Part shown: in pieces, positions 17,569-26,526 of the stretch
Position numbering within the stretch: position 1 is the first letter of the stretch
Layout of the letters: each line of letters begins with the position of its first letter
Assembly: GCF_050433125.1 (NCBI RefSeq)
Contig: NZ_JBNPXV010000007.1
Coordinates: 186,001-250,000 of the forward strand
Origin: Roseimarinus sediminis
GTDB lineage: Bacteria > Bacteroidota > Bacteroidia > Bacteroidales > Prolixibacteraceae
Direction: 5' to 3'
Length of the DNA: 64,000 bases
Position numbers and translations under genes: made by a program
Notes under the pieces: model-generated
Databases searched by the model: none
The model's input: the letters and a program-made list of their open reading frames with translations, nothing else
Told to the model about the DNA's origin: nothing

Positions 17569-18366
17569 TTAATGCAGCTCTTTACCGCAATGAGGACATT
17601 TTTCTTTTGCGTCGCGTGTTTTGGCTATTTTATCTACAAATCCGGCACTCACCATACCGGTTGGTAAGGCAACCAATCCGATTCCCAGAACAGCAATTAT
17701 ACTGCTTACAAATTTACCTAAAGCTGTTATAGGATATACATCGCCGTAGCCAACAGTGGTAAGAGTTGCAATGGCCCACCAAAAACTGGCGATAATGTTT
17801 GGAAATTTGTCAGGTTGTGCAGGTCCTTCGATATAATACATCAAAAATGAGGCAATTAGAAGTGTCATCAGGGTTACAAATCCGGTGACCGCCAATTCGG
17901 CCTTTTTTTCTTTCACTACATCCCAGATCAGCTTAAGTGATTTGTTGTATCGGTTAATTTTTAGAATTCTCAAAAAGCGCATTAGTCTCAAAATCCGGAT
18001 AAACCTTAAATCCAGATTTGTAACGAACGGAAGATAAAATGGCATAATGGCAAGAATGTCAATCAGACCATATTTCGAAAAAATAAATTTGAAGGCTGAT
18101 TTTAGCCTGCTTTCTGAGGGATGAGTCATATCGGAAACATAAATCCGAAAGATGTATTCGAGTGAAAAAATAATGACTGAGATCAATTCAAAGTAGCTGA
18201 AAAAACTGCGATAGGGATCATAAATTGTTGGTATACTTTCAAATATGATCGCAATTAAATTTAATACAATCAGCACCATGATAGTGTAGTCGAAGGTCAG
18301 ATTCACCCGCGATCCATGGTCTCCCTTCTCAACCAGGTTGTAAATAATGTTCTTTTTTAAACGCAT
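17569..18366 (-). CDS. Voltage-gated-like potassium channel
   Basis: 265 residues with a six-helix ion_trans layout. S1 is near residues 28-48 (MVLIVLNLIAIIFES), the S4-like segment RFIRILRLMRFLRILKINR (about 121-139) carries regularly spaced arginines, and the pore has ATLTTVGYGDVYPIT, the K+ selectivity filter TVGYG. The first two helices and S5 to S6 flank it. The tail ends in KCPHCGKELH, a single CxxC knuckle of unknown use. Such channels form tetramers in the inner membrane. The gene stands alone; function beyond K+ conductance is inference. Confidence 0.9.
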   Translation of the reverse strand: MRLKKNIIYNLVEKGDHGSRVNLTFDYTIMVLIVLNLIAIIFESIPTIYDPYRSFFSYFELISVIIFSLEYIFRIYVSDMTHPSESRLKSAFKFIFSKYGLIDILAIMPFYLPFVTNLDLRFIRILRLMRFLRILKINRYNKSLKLIWDVVKEKKAELAVTGFVTLMTLLIASFLMYYIEGPAQPDKFPNIIASFWWAIATLTTVGYGDVYPITALGKFVSSIIAVLGIGLVALPTGMVSAGFVDKIAKTRDAKEKCPHCGKELH

Positions 18367-18437
18367 AGGGTATTATGTTTTTGTTCTTAACTAAATTCTG
18401 CAAATGCTATCTAAGCAGACTCAAAGCGGTACAGATC

Positions 18438-19490
18438 TCAATATTTCATTCCAAAAAGTGGTCGAATGAATTTTATTCTTCTAATTATCAGCTCGTAAAA
18501 TAGAATTGAACCGGCAAATGTGAAAATCATAACCAGCAGGTATTTAACGGCAATATTCAAATTAAGTGGGAAAATTAAGTAATTGGAGAGGTATTGAAAT
18601 ATCATGTGGATGATGTAAACGGGGTAGGCCGCTTTGCTCAGATAACTGATTGCTTTGTTTTTGAAGTTAAGGTAGGAGTGTCCCAGTCCGAATACAGTAA
18701 AAATCCATAAGATCGATTCAATGGCCATTAAATAAGCAGGTGCCTTGAGTTCGAAAGCAATTGCCCTAACAATGAAGAGACTAAGAGCCAAAACAAGGTT
18801 AAACCATTTCAGTTTGGAAACCGTGTTCCAAAATTCTTGTCCCAGGGCCACAAAATAGAAACCGAAAAAGAAAGCCAGCAATCCCAGAAAAAAACCATGT
18901 TTCGTAAAAAGGTAGAGACTGTATGATTCTGGCTGAACAAGCAATGCCTCAAGTACAAAGGGTATGATGAATAAATAGATGCCTGCCCGGTAAGCTAACA
19001 ATTTTCTTGAGTTCTTAAAAATAAAACTTTTGTAGTTTCTCTTCAGCAGAAAAAAAAGTGGGGTGAGTAGTATAACATAAATCATAATGTTGGCTAAAAA
19101 CCATAAATGGCTAAAACCGGCTGAATAATTTAGAGCACCCTGATAATACTTCTGGAAAATGAAAACATGTACCGGAACGATAAAAAAGTAGCCAAAGGTT
19201 AAGGGAAGCAATATTCTGCGCGATCTTTCCAATAGTAGTGATTTCCAATTTCGTTTTCGCATTGAAAAGAATACGCCCATTCCAGAGACAAAAAACAGAA
19301 TGGGAATTCGCCATACATTGATTAGTGACATGGGGATCCAAAGTGCTTCAATTGATTCTTTGCTTTGAATGAACTGAAAAAAAATGCCCCAGGGTTGGAA
19401 CGATAAAGTAAGATGATAGATTAATAATAAACCTATTGCAATTACCCTTATCCAATCAATGTCATTTCTTCTTTCGCTTGTTGTTTGCAT
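18438..19490 (-). CDS. Acyltransferase family 3 (OafA-like) membrane protein
   Basis: 350 residues with about ten hydrophobic helices. The start DIDWIRVIAIGLLLIYHLTLSF has the Acyltransf_3 hallmark, including the conserved R and H (RVIAIGLLLIYH). Further on are WFLANIMIYVILL and ISYLSKAAYPVYIIHMIFQY, the latter being the S..sfpiYl.H motif near the end. These enzymes acylate sugars or other acceptors in the inner membrane using cytoplasmic acyl-CoA; the acceptor is unknown. No cell-surface gene cluster is nearby to help. Confidence 0.85.
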   Translation of the reverse strand: MQTTSERRNDIDWIRVIAIGLLLIYHLTLSFQPWGIFFQFIQSKESIEALWIPMSLINVWRIPILFFVSGMGVFFSMRKRNWKSLLLERSRRILLPLTFGYFFIVPVHVFIFQKYYQGALNYSAGFSHLWFLANIMIYVILLTPLFFLLKRNYKSFIFKNSRKLLAYRAGIYLFIIPFVLEALLVQPESYSLYLFTKHGFFLGLLAFFFGFYFVALGQEFWNTVSKLKWFNLVLALSLFIVRAIAFELKAPAYLMAIESILWIFTVFGLGHSYLNFKNKAISYLSKAAYPVYIIHMIFQYLSNYLIFPLNLNIAVKYLLVMIFTFAGSILFYELIIRRIKFIRPLFGMKY

Positions 19491-19635
19491 TCTCTTTTGG
19501 ACTATTCGTGGGATCTTTTTTTTAAAGTGTGCAGTAATGTATATTTCGCTTTTATTCAGGTGTTTAAGTCGGCATGAAAATAGTAATTTTTTTTTGCTTA
19601 TTAATCACGTCAGCAACATTTTGTATGAAGAATAG

Positions 19636-19666
19636 AAAAGCCGCACCTCTTTCGAAGTACGGCTTT
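19636..19666 (-). terminator. Probable terminator after nifJ
   Basis: On the minus strand AAAGCCG (19660-19666) and CGGCTTTT (19636-19643) form an imperfectly extended hairpin, followed by a T-rich stretch (TTTTCTATTCTT). It is 67 bases beyond the nifJ stop. Moderate strength. Confidence 0.6.
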
Positions 19667-19732
19667 GCTTATTTTTAACTGGTTTAGCTTACTGCCTGTT
19701 GGTATTTTTCAATACTGTTTGGCTCTTTGCTT

Positions 19733-22700
19733 CTACCATTGTTGTTCAGTTTGACGTTTGTAGAAATTGTAACGCCACAGTGCATTATCCTGCGATGCTT
19801 TGAAGAGTTCTTGGGCTTCGGCAGGGAAGGCCTTCATCAGGGCAGTGTAACGAACCTCGTTCTTCAGGAAGTTCTGGAACTCATCCCAGTTGGGCTCTTT
19901 GCTGTCGAGCGTAAACGGATTCTTGCCTTCAGCTTCAACCATCGGGTTGTAACGGTACAAGTGCCAGTATCCGCATTCAACGGCTTTTTTCTCTTCGAGT
20001 TGCGATTTACCCATTCCTGAGCGTAAACCGTGGTTGATACAGGGTGAGTAGGCAATGATGAGTGAAGGTCCGGGATACTCCTCGGCTTCTTTCAGTGCTT
20101 TAAAGTACTGTGCATTGTTGGCACCCATGGCAACCTGTGCAACATACACATAGCCGTAGCTCATGGCCATTGCACCAAGGTCTTTCTTACGAATGCGTTT
20201 ACCCGAAGCGGCAAATTTGGCTACTGCTCCTACCGGAGTTGCTTTCGATGACTGACCACCGGTATTTGAATACACCTCGGTATCCATTACCAGTACGTTT
20301 ACATCTTCGCCGCTGGCCAGTACATGGTCGAGACCACCGTAGCCGATGTCGTAAGCCCATCCGTCGCCACCAAAGATCCAGATTGACTTTTTAACCAGGT
20401 ATTGTTTCAGTTCCCTGATAATCTCAGCAGTTTCGCTCTCAATACCATCAATGGCAGCCAATACCTTTTTCGAAGCATCTTTCGAAGCCTGAGCATTGTC
20501 TTTGGATTCAATCCATGCAGCATAGGCTTCTTTTTCAGCATCGCTGGCACCGTTGCCAAGGGCAGCCTTCATGACCATCTCAAGACGGTCGCGCTGGGCG
20601 TTGATCCCTTCGCTCATACCAAAACCATATTCAGCATTGTCTTCGAAGAGTGAATTGGCCCATGCCGGTCCTTGCTGGCTTTCCTTGTTTTTACAATAAG
20701 GAGTAGCAGGTGCTGATCCTCCGTAAATTGAAGAACAACCGGTAGCATTGGCCACCATCATTTGTTCGCCATACAACTGGGTAATGGTTTTGATGTATGG
20801 AGTTTCTCCACAACCGGCGCAGGCTCCCGAGAATTCGAAGAGTGGCTGGGCGAACTGTGAATTCTTCACCGTCTTGAATTTGTCAACTACTTCTTTGTAA
20901 CCAACTTTTCCATCCATGTAGTTGTAACGCTCGATTTCGGCTGTTTGCGACTCAAGCGATTTCATAATCAGCGATTTCTCTTTCGACGGACAAACATCGG
21001 CACAGTTTCCACAACCAGTACAGTCGAGTGGTGAAACCTGAATGCGGAACTGAAGTCCTTCGAATTGCTTGACCGGAGCAGCTGCTTTTGTTGCGGTTCC
21101 TTCAGGTGCATTGGCCACTTCTTCTTCGGTTAAGAGGAAAGGACGAATGGCTGCGTGAGGACAAACATAAGCACACTGGTTACACTGAATACAGTTGTCT
21201 TCCTGCCATTCGGGTACCGAAATAGCGATACCACGCTTTTCGTAAGCAGCGGTTCCGGCAGGGAAGGTTCCATCTTCGTAATTGGCAAATGTAGAAACAG
21301 GCAGGCTGTTACCATTTTGGGCATTGATTACATCGACTACTTTAGAAATGAACTCAGGACGGTTAGTTGATTGGTCTTCCCCGGCAATTTCGATCGATGC
21401 CCATTCGGCTGGTACTTCTACCTTGATTACGTTTTTACCACCTGCATCTACTGCAGCATAGTTCATATTTACGATGGTTTCACCCTTCATTCCGTATGAT
21501 TTCACGATGGCCTTTTTCATGTGGTCAACTGCCAGGTCGTAAGGAATCACTTCGGTAATTTTGAAGAATGCACTCTGAAGGATGGTATTGGTGCGGTTAC
21601 CAAGACCAATTTCTTCAGCCAGTTCGGTCGCCTTGATGACATAGAAATTGATGTCGTTTTCGGCCATGTATTTCTTCATTTTGGCTGGCAAATGTTCTTT
21701 GGTCTCTTCCACATCCCAAATGGTATTGAGGAGGAAGCTGCCGCCTTTTTTCAAACCTTTTAGTACATCGTACAGGTTGAGATAGGCAGGAACGTGGCAA
21801 GCCACAAAATCGGAAGTAGTTACCAGGTAGGTTGAACGAATGGGGCTGTCACCAAAACGAAGGTGAGAACAGGTAAAACCACCCGATTTCTTCGAATCGT
21901 ATTCGAAATAACCCTGGCAATATTTATCGGTGGCATCACCAATAATTTTGATGGAGTTTTTGTTGGCACCAACGGTACCGTCGGAACCCAGTCCGTAAAA
22001 TTTAGCTTCCACCACGTCGGCAGGCGAAACTTTTACCTCGGGCAGCAATGGCAGCGAGGTGAAGGTAACATCGTCGACAATTCCTACTGTGAACTTGTTT
22101 TTAGGCTCGTTCATTTCGAGGTTTTTGTAAACCGAAATCATTTGTGACGGGGTGGTGTCTTTCGATCCCAATCCGTAACGACCACCTACAATAACAGGCC
22201 ATTCTTTAAACGGAGCTTTTCCGTTTTCGAGTGCTTCGCCAATTGAGTTGCGGATGTCGAGGTAAAGGGGTTCGCCAACCGATCCGGGTTCTTTGGCACG
22301 GTCGAGTACGGCAATGCGTTTGGTGGTGGCAGGCAGGGCTTTCATCAGGTGCTCCGACGAGAAGGGACGGAACAGGTGAACAGCTACTAAACCTACCTTT
22401 TTACCTTCGGCCATCATGCTGTCGATTACTTCCTTAATGGTTTCAGTAACCGAACCCATGGCAACAATAATGTTGGTGGCATCTTCGGCACCGTAATAGT
22501 CGAAGAGCTCGTAATTGCGGCCGGTAATTTTGCTGATTTCCTTCATGTAGTTCTCAACAATGGCTGGAACTGCATCGTAGAATTTGTTGGCCGATTCTTT
22601 GGCCTGGAAGAAAATATCGGGGTTTTGAGCAGTACCACGGGTTACGGGGTTCTCGGGATTCAGCGCACGCTGGCGGAATTCTTTGAGCGCCTCCATGTCA

Positions 22701-23290
22701 ACCAGTGGTTTGATGCTTTCCTGATCAATTACTTCAATTTTCTGTAATTCATGCGAAGTACGGAAACCGTCGAAGAAAGCCAGGAATGGCACTCTCGATT
22801 TGAGTGTTGCCAGGTGGGCTACACCTGCCAGGTCCATTTCTTCCTGTACCGAGCCAGAAGCCAGCATGGCAAATCCGGTTTGACGACAGGCATACACGTC
22901 GCTGTGATCGCCAAAAATTGAAAGCGCATGAGCGGCAAGTGCACGGGCACTAACATGAAATACAGTGGGTAACAACTCACCGGCAATTTTGTACATATTC
23001 GGGATCATCAGCAACAGCCCCTGCGATGCAGTGTAGGTTGATGTTAATGCTCCACTCTGGAGTGCTCCGTGAACAGCCCCTGAGGCACCACCTTCACTTT
23101 GCATTTCGGCCAGTCGCACCGGACGACCAAACATGTTGGTTTTTCCATTGGCAGCCCATTCATCGACATATTCTGCCATGTTTGATGAAGGCGTAATCGG
23201 ATAGATACAGGCCACTTCGCTAAACATGTAGCTCATGTGTGCTGCAGCCCAGTTACCATCGCATACAACAAATTTTTTTTCTTTAGCCAT
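19733..23290 (-). CDS. nifJ: Pyruvate:ferredoxin (flavodoxin) oxidoreductase, single-chain
   Basis: 1185 residues, the usual length. It converts pyruvate, CoA and oxidised ferredoxin to acetyl-CoA, CO2 and reduced ferredoxin in anaerobes. The N-terminal pyrimidine-binding domain starts DGNWAAAHMSYMFSEV and includes ITPSSNMAEYVDEWAANGK. The transferase domain follows (KEFRQRALNPENPVTRGTAQ), then the gamma domain (SGGFTCSHLRFGDSPIRS). Two 4Fe-4S sites are seen at CIQCNQCAYVCPH and CTGCGNCADVCPS. The TPP-binding domain has GACAGCGETPYIK, GCSSIYGGSAPATPY and the metal-binding GGDGWAYDIGYGG. It is followed by a terminator, so it is a single-gene unit. Confidence 0.97.
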   Translation of the reverse strand: MAKEKKFVVCDGNWAAAHMSYMFSEVACIYPITPSSNMAEYVDEWAANGKTNMFGRPVRLAEMQSEGGASGAVHGALQSGALTSTYTASQGLLLMIPNMYKIAGELLPTVFHVSARALAAHALSIFGDHSDVYACRQTGFAMLASGSVQEEMDLAGVAHLATLKSRVPFLAFFDGFRTSHELQKIEVIDQESIKPLVDMEALKEFRQRALNPENPVTRGTAQNPDIFFQAKESANKFYDAVPAIVENYMKEISKITGRNYELFDYYGAEDATNIIVAMGSVTETIKEVIDSMMAEGKKVGLVAVHLFRPFSSEHLMKALPATTKRIAVLDRAKEPGSVGEPLYLDIRNSIGEALENGKAPFKEWPVIVGGRYGLGSKDTTPSQMISVYKNLEMNEPKNKFTVGIVDDVTFTSLPLLPEVKVSPADVVEAKFYGLGSDGTVGANKNSIKIIGDATDKYCQGYFEYDSKKSGGFTCSHLRFGDSPIRSTYLVTTSDFVACHVPAYLNLYDVLKGLKKGGSFLLNTIWDVEETKEHLPAKMKKYMAENDINFYVIKATELAEEIGLGNRTNTILQSAFFKITEVIPYDLAVDHMKKAIVKSYGMKGETIVNMNYAAVDAGGKNVIKVEVPAEWASIEIAGEDQSTNRPEFISKVVDVINAQNGNSLPVSTFANYEDGTFPAGTAAYEKRGIAISVPEWQEDNCIQCNQCAYVCPHAAIRPFLLTEEEVANAPEGTATKAAAPVKQFEGLQFRIQVSPLDCTGCGNCADVCPSKEKSLIMKSLESQTAEIERYNYMDGKVGYKEVVDKFKTVKNSQFAQPLFEFSGACAGCGETPYIKTITQLYGEQMMVANATGCSSIYGGSAPATPYCKNKESQQGPAWANSLFEDNAEYGFGMSEGINAQRDRLEMVMKAALGNGASDAEKEAYAAWIESKDNAQASKDASKKVLAAIDGIESETAEIIRELKQYLVKKSIWIFGGDGWAYDIGYGGLDHVLASGEDVNVLVMDTEVYSNTGGQSSKATPVGAVAKFAASGKRIRKKDLGAMAMSYGYVYVAQVAMGANNAQYFKALKEAEEYPGPSLIIAYSPCINHGLRSGMGKSQLEEKKAVECGYWHLYRYNPMVEAEGKNPFTLDSKEPNWDEFQNFLKNEVRYTALMKAFPAEAQELFKASQDNALWRYNFYKRQTEQQW

Positions 23291-23337
23291 AACTTAAAGC
23301 ATTTTTATTATTTCTTGTTTTTCGTTTCTATTGATTG

Positions 23338-24513
23338 CTAATACAAAAATCCAAATAACCACAGTGGTATTTTTCGACCTTCTCCTACCTCAATGCGATC
23401 GGAAGCAGCATAGGTTCTTCCACTGGCTTCGAGGTATTTTCCACCTACATTAAACTGGTAACGGTCGTTGACTTTAAAATCACAACTGTCGCCCGATTTT
23501 AAATTGTTTCGCATCCCAACCTGATTGCAGAAAAAAGTCTGACGATAGGTGGCATTGTCGTTATTCGACGGTACAACAGTGTTTAATATGTTGGTATTGT
23601 GCAAATAGATCTTTGTTGGTTTCTTTTGCTGTTCTTCGTCACCGTTGGTGTACAACATGTTAATAAGGCGTGCATTCTTCAGGTAGCGTAAGTAATTCAT
23701 TACCGTAGCCCTCGATGTGGCAATTTCATTGCTTATTTTACTAATATTGGGGCTGAATGGAACCTCGTTGGCTACAATGTACAACAGTTTGCGCAACTTT
23801 GAAAGGTATTTTAACTCTATCTGATTCAGATAGGTTACATCAATTTCGAGCGCCAGATTAATGTGTTTCAGTAAGTCGTCGGAAAAGTAGCTTCCCCTGT
23901 CGAGAAAGTAAGGATAAAAACCCTGTTTCAAATAATCGTTGAAATAAGCCAGCGGTTTTACCTTTGTGCTTATTTCGGTAGCAATCTGAACATGCTTGTT
24001 AATCAGTTCGTCGAATGAGTACTTTGGGAAATTTTCACCACTTTGAAAGTTAAGGTATTCCCTGAATGAAAGTCCCGGAAGGTGATATACCTTCACCATG
24101 TCTTCCGAAAAATTGTTTCCTTCGGTGATGCGCAATACCGGCGATGCGGTGAAAACAATTTTAAGCTGCGGCAATTGCTCGTAACAAATCTTCAGCTCTT
24201 CGGCCCATTCGGGATACTTATGAATTTGATCGAGTACCAGCAGTTTTCCACCACGCTTATAAAACTCATCGGCAAAACCCGAAATCTTTCGGCCGGTGAA
24301 ATAAAAACTGTTCAGGTTGATGTAAAGCGAATCTTTGGGATCGGGGTAGTTCTCGCGAATATAATCGAGCAGGAAAGAGGTTTTTCCAACACCCCTGAAG
24401 CCCTTAATGCCAATTAAACGATGACTCCAGTCGATTTCATCGATTAATTCGCGCCGTACAACACTGCGTGAATGTTTTAGTAGATTAATATGTGCCTCTT
24501 TAAACAGTTCCAT
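23338..24513 (-). CDS. AAA_14/DUF4143 ATPase
   Basis: About 391 residues from the chosen start. The N-terminal P-loop GIKGFRGVGKTSFLLDYI is followed by a Walker B-like KLLVLDQIHKY and FTASPVLRITE; the C-terminal half has the winged-helix-like region IATSRATVMNYLRYLKNARL of DUF4143 proteins. Such proteins are common in bacteria and archaea, but their role is not established. The frame opens at a TTG at 24555, but the internal ATG at 24513 is preferred: TAAATTTG, a promoter-like sequence, lies inside that extra 5' part. It is upstream of nifJ by 47 bp on the same strand, not obviously linked. Confidence 0.82.
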   Translation of the reverse strand: MELFKEAHINLLKHSRSVVRRELIDEIDWSHRLIGIKGFRGVGKTSFLLDYIRENYPDPKDSLYINLNSFYFTGRKISGFADEFYKRGGKLLVLDQIHKYPEWAEELKICYEQLPQLKIVFTASPVLRITEGNNFSEDMVKVYHLPGLSFREYLNFQSGENFPKYSFDELINKHVQIATEISTKVKPLAYFNDYLKQGFYPYFLDRGSYFSDDLLKHINLALEIDVTYLNQIELKYLSKLRKLLYIVANEVPFSPNISKISNEIATSRATVMNYLRYLKNARLINMLYTNGDEEQQKKPTKIYLHNTNILNTVVPSNNDNATYRQTFFCNQVGMRNNLKSGDSCDFKVNDRYQFNVGGKYLEASGRTYAASDRIEVGEGRKIPLWLFGFLY

Positions 24514-24748
24514 TTCGTTGAATAAACTGCTTACAAATTTAGGAATAAAAGACAATAATTGTAATCTGGAGATTGCAAAATGAAGCCCAAAATGTAATTT
24601 GGAATTGGTAAAAATAATTTGTTAAATAAGACTTTATTATCTTTAATTCTGGGGACTGCATCCCAAGCGACTTTGCAACAATATGCAAATCGTAGTTAAT
24701 TCATTTTACATTTTTTGCTTTGCTTTACATGAACAGCAAGATCATCAT

Positions 24749-26449
24749 TTAGGGTGATAAAAACTGGTTTTGTATATCGATATTAAATATTTGACTGTTG
24801 TAGGTATTGAATATTCTGCTTGTATCGCTGCTAAGCGAAAACCAGCATTTGTAATTGCCTTCCTCAGCAGGAGTTGCAAAATTAAAATAGAACGAATCGG
24901 AGGGTAATTCATCCAGCTCAAGATAGCTGGTATACAGTAAATTTGAATCTCTGTTTTTCATGTTGAAGGTCAATACAATTTCATTGGGTGGCGACGAATT
25001 CCAATTGGACTGATCGCCAGCCGGAAGGACCCTGGCCAGTACCTTATGACTTACAGCAGGAGGCAGCGAAGGGGGAAGGGTCGTATTGATGTTCCAGCGG
25101 GTTTGATAGCTGATGAAATTATGCCTGGTTGTCAGATAATACGATTTTCCTTTGTTTATTTTTATGTGCCGGCTGCTTTCATCAATTGCTTCAACACTTA
25201 CCAGTGTTATGGTTTGATGCTGAACCGGTAGTTCCATTCCTTCGAGGTAATTGAAGTGGGTTTTTTTATAACTGGCATTGTTGATGGCATAGCAGTTGCC
25301 CGGTTGGTATAACAGGCAGGCAGCCGGCTCAACAAACATGTTGACAAAAACCAGCGGGTATTCGCTTTGGCGGTTTAACTCGAGGGCCATTTGTTCGGGA
25401 TTCCTGTTATTGAAGTGGGGAAGGGGTACGATGTTGAACAGGAAGTTGATTCTGAGGCCTATGATGATGAAGGTACAAAGCCAAAGCAGTTTGAAGATGT
25501 ATTTTTTTTGTTTTATGGCGATGATGGCCAGATACGATAAGAGTAAAAGGCCGGGCCATGCCGCCAGTGTCCAGTAGGCATTTACCATTCCTCTGAAAGA
25601 GGCCAGCAGAAAAAAGATAAAGATTCCCAGGGTGACAGATTTTACGGTTTTCAAAAAAGGAGTACCGGGACGAAAGCGTACAGCAAGCAGTAAGAGGAGC
25701 AGGGGACCGGTGAGCAGAAGTTGTTCTCCTGCATAACTGGCCACATGCCGGAACCTGAAGACATTGCCTTTTTCAAACAGATGAAATCTGACCGTTGGTA
25801 GTTCGTTGTTTAGCTGCCAGATGATGTGAGGGCTAAAAAGGATCAGGGCAATCAGTGCTGCCAGGTAAAACGATTTTCTTTTTAATAACTGCAAATTGGG
25901 CAAAAGGGCAAATGCAATGATGAGGATTCCGTGGTATTTCGAATAAAGCAATAAGGCCATCACGGCGCCTAAAAGCAGAGAATCACTGAGTCGATTATTC
26001 TGAAGATAGCGTCGGAACTGCCATAAAAACAGGGCACTGAAAAAAAGCAATGGATTATCGGGTAAGGCAACAAAGGTGTACAGGTTCATAAAAACGGCAC
26101 TGCTGATTAAGAGAATAAACAGTCGCTTGTCGATTGCTTGTTTTATTTCTCCTCTGATCAGGTCGTAGATGATATAAAGGGTGGCACTGCCAAGCAGAAC
26201 CGGGAACAGCCGAATTCCCAATTCATTATTCATTAACCAGGTACCGGGTTTAATTAGCCAGGCAATCAATGGCGGATGGTCGAAATACCCCCAGGCAGGA
26301 TGTTGGGCCCAAAGCCAATAGTAAGGTTCATCGTTCAACAAGGGGGTAAATGCTGCCTGTATCAGGTTGATAAACAGAAAAAGCAAAGAAAGCCCCAAAG
26401 GCCCCATTTGCTGAAAGTCGAATTTTCTGCTTTTTATTTGCTGATTCAC
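24749..26449 (-). CDS. GT39-family membrane glycosyltransferase (second copy)
   Basis: 566 residues from a GTG start; an ATG at residue 15 (26407) is an alternative. About ten hydrophobic helices are followed by a soluble C-terminal domain. The first loop LLNDEPYYWLWAQHPAWGY and FDHPPLIAWLI contain the DE and FDHPP features of ArnT/PMT-like transferases using polyprenyl-phosphate sugars. It parallels the enzyme at 12174-13853 in length and loop sequence, so the two are likely paralogues with different acceptors. It is single on its strand, next to the binding-protein-type kinase. Confidence 0.86.
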   Translation of the reverse strand: MNQQIKSRKFDFQQMGPLGLSLLFLFINLIQAAFTPLLNDEPYYWLWAQHPAWGYFDHPPLIAWLIKPGTWLMNNELGIRLFPVLLGSATLYIIYDLIRGEIKQAIDKRLFILLISSAVFMNLYTFVALPDNPLLFFSALFLWQFRRYLQNNRLSDSLLLGAVMALLLYSKYHGILIIAFALLPNLQLLKRKSFYLAALIALILFSPHIIWQLNNELPTVRFHLFEKGNVFRFRHVASYAGEQLLLTGPLLLLLLAVRFRPGTPFLKTVKSVTLGIFIFFLLASFRGMVNAYWTLAAWPGLLLLSYLAIIAIKQKKYIFKLLWLCTFIIIGLRINFLFNIVPLPHFNNRNPEQMALELNRQSEYPLVFVNMFVEPAACLLYQPGNCYAINNASYKKTHFNYLEGMELPVQHQTITLVSVEAIDESSRHIKINKGKSYYLTTRHNFISYQTRWNINTTLPPSLPPAVSHKVLARVLPAGDQSNWNSSPPNEIVLTFNMKNRDSNLLYTSYLELDELPSDSFYFNFATPAEEGNYKCWFSLSSDTSRIFNTYNSQIFNIDIQNQFLSP

Positions 26450-26526
26450 CCTGAATTATTTCTTTTCTTCTAATGCAAAAGTACTGAATAATACAACAGC
26501 AATGCAAGCTGAGCACTTAAACACCC

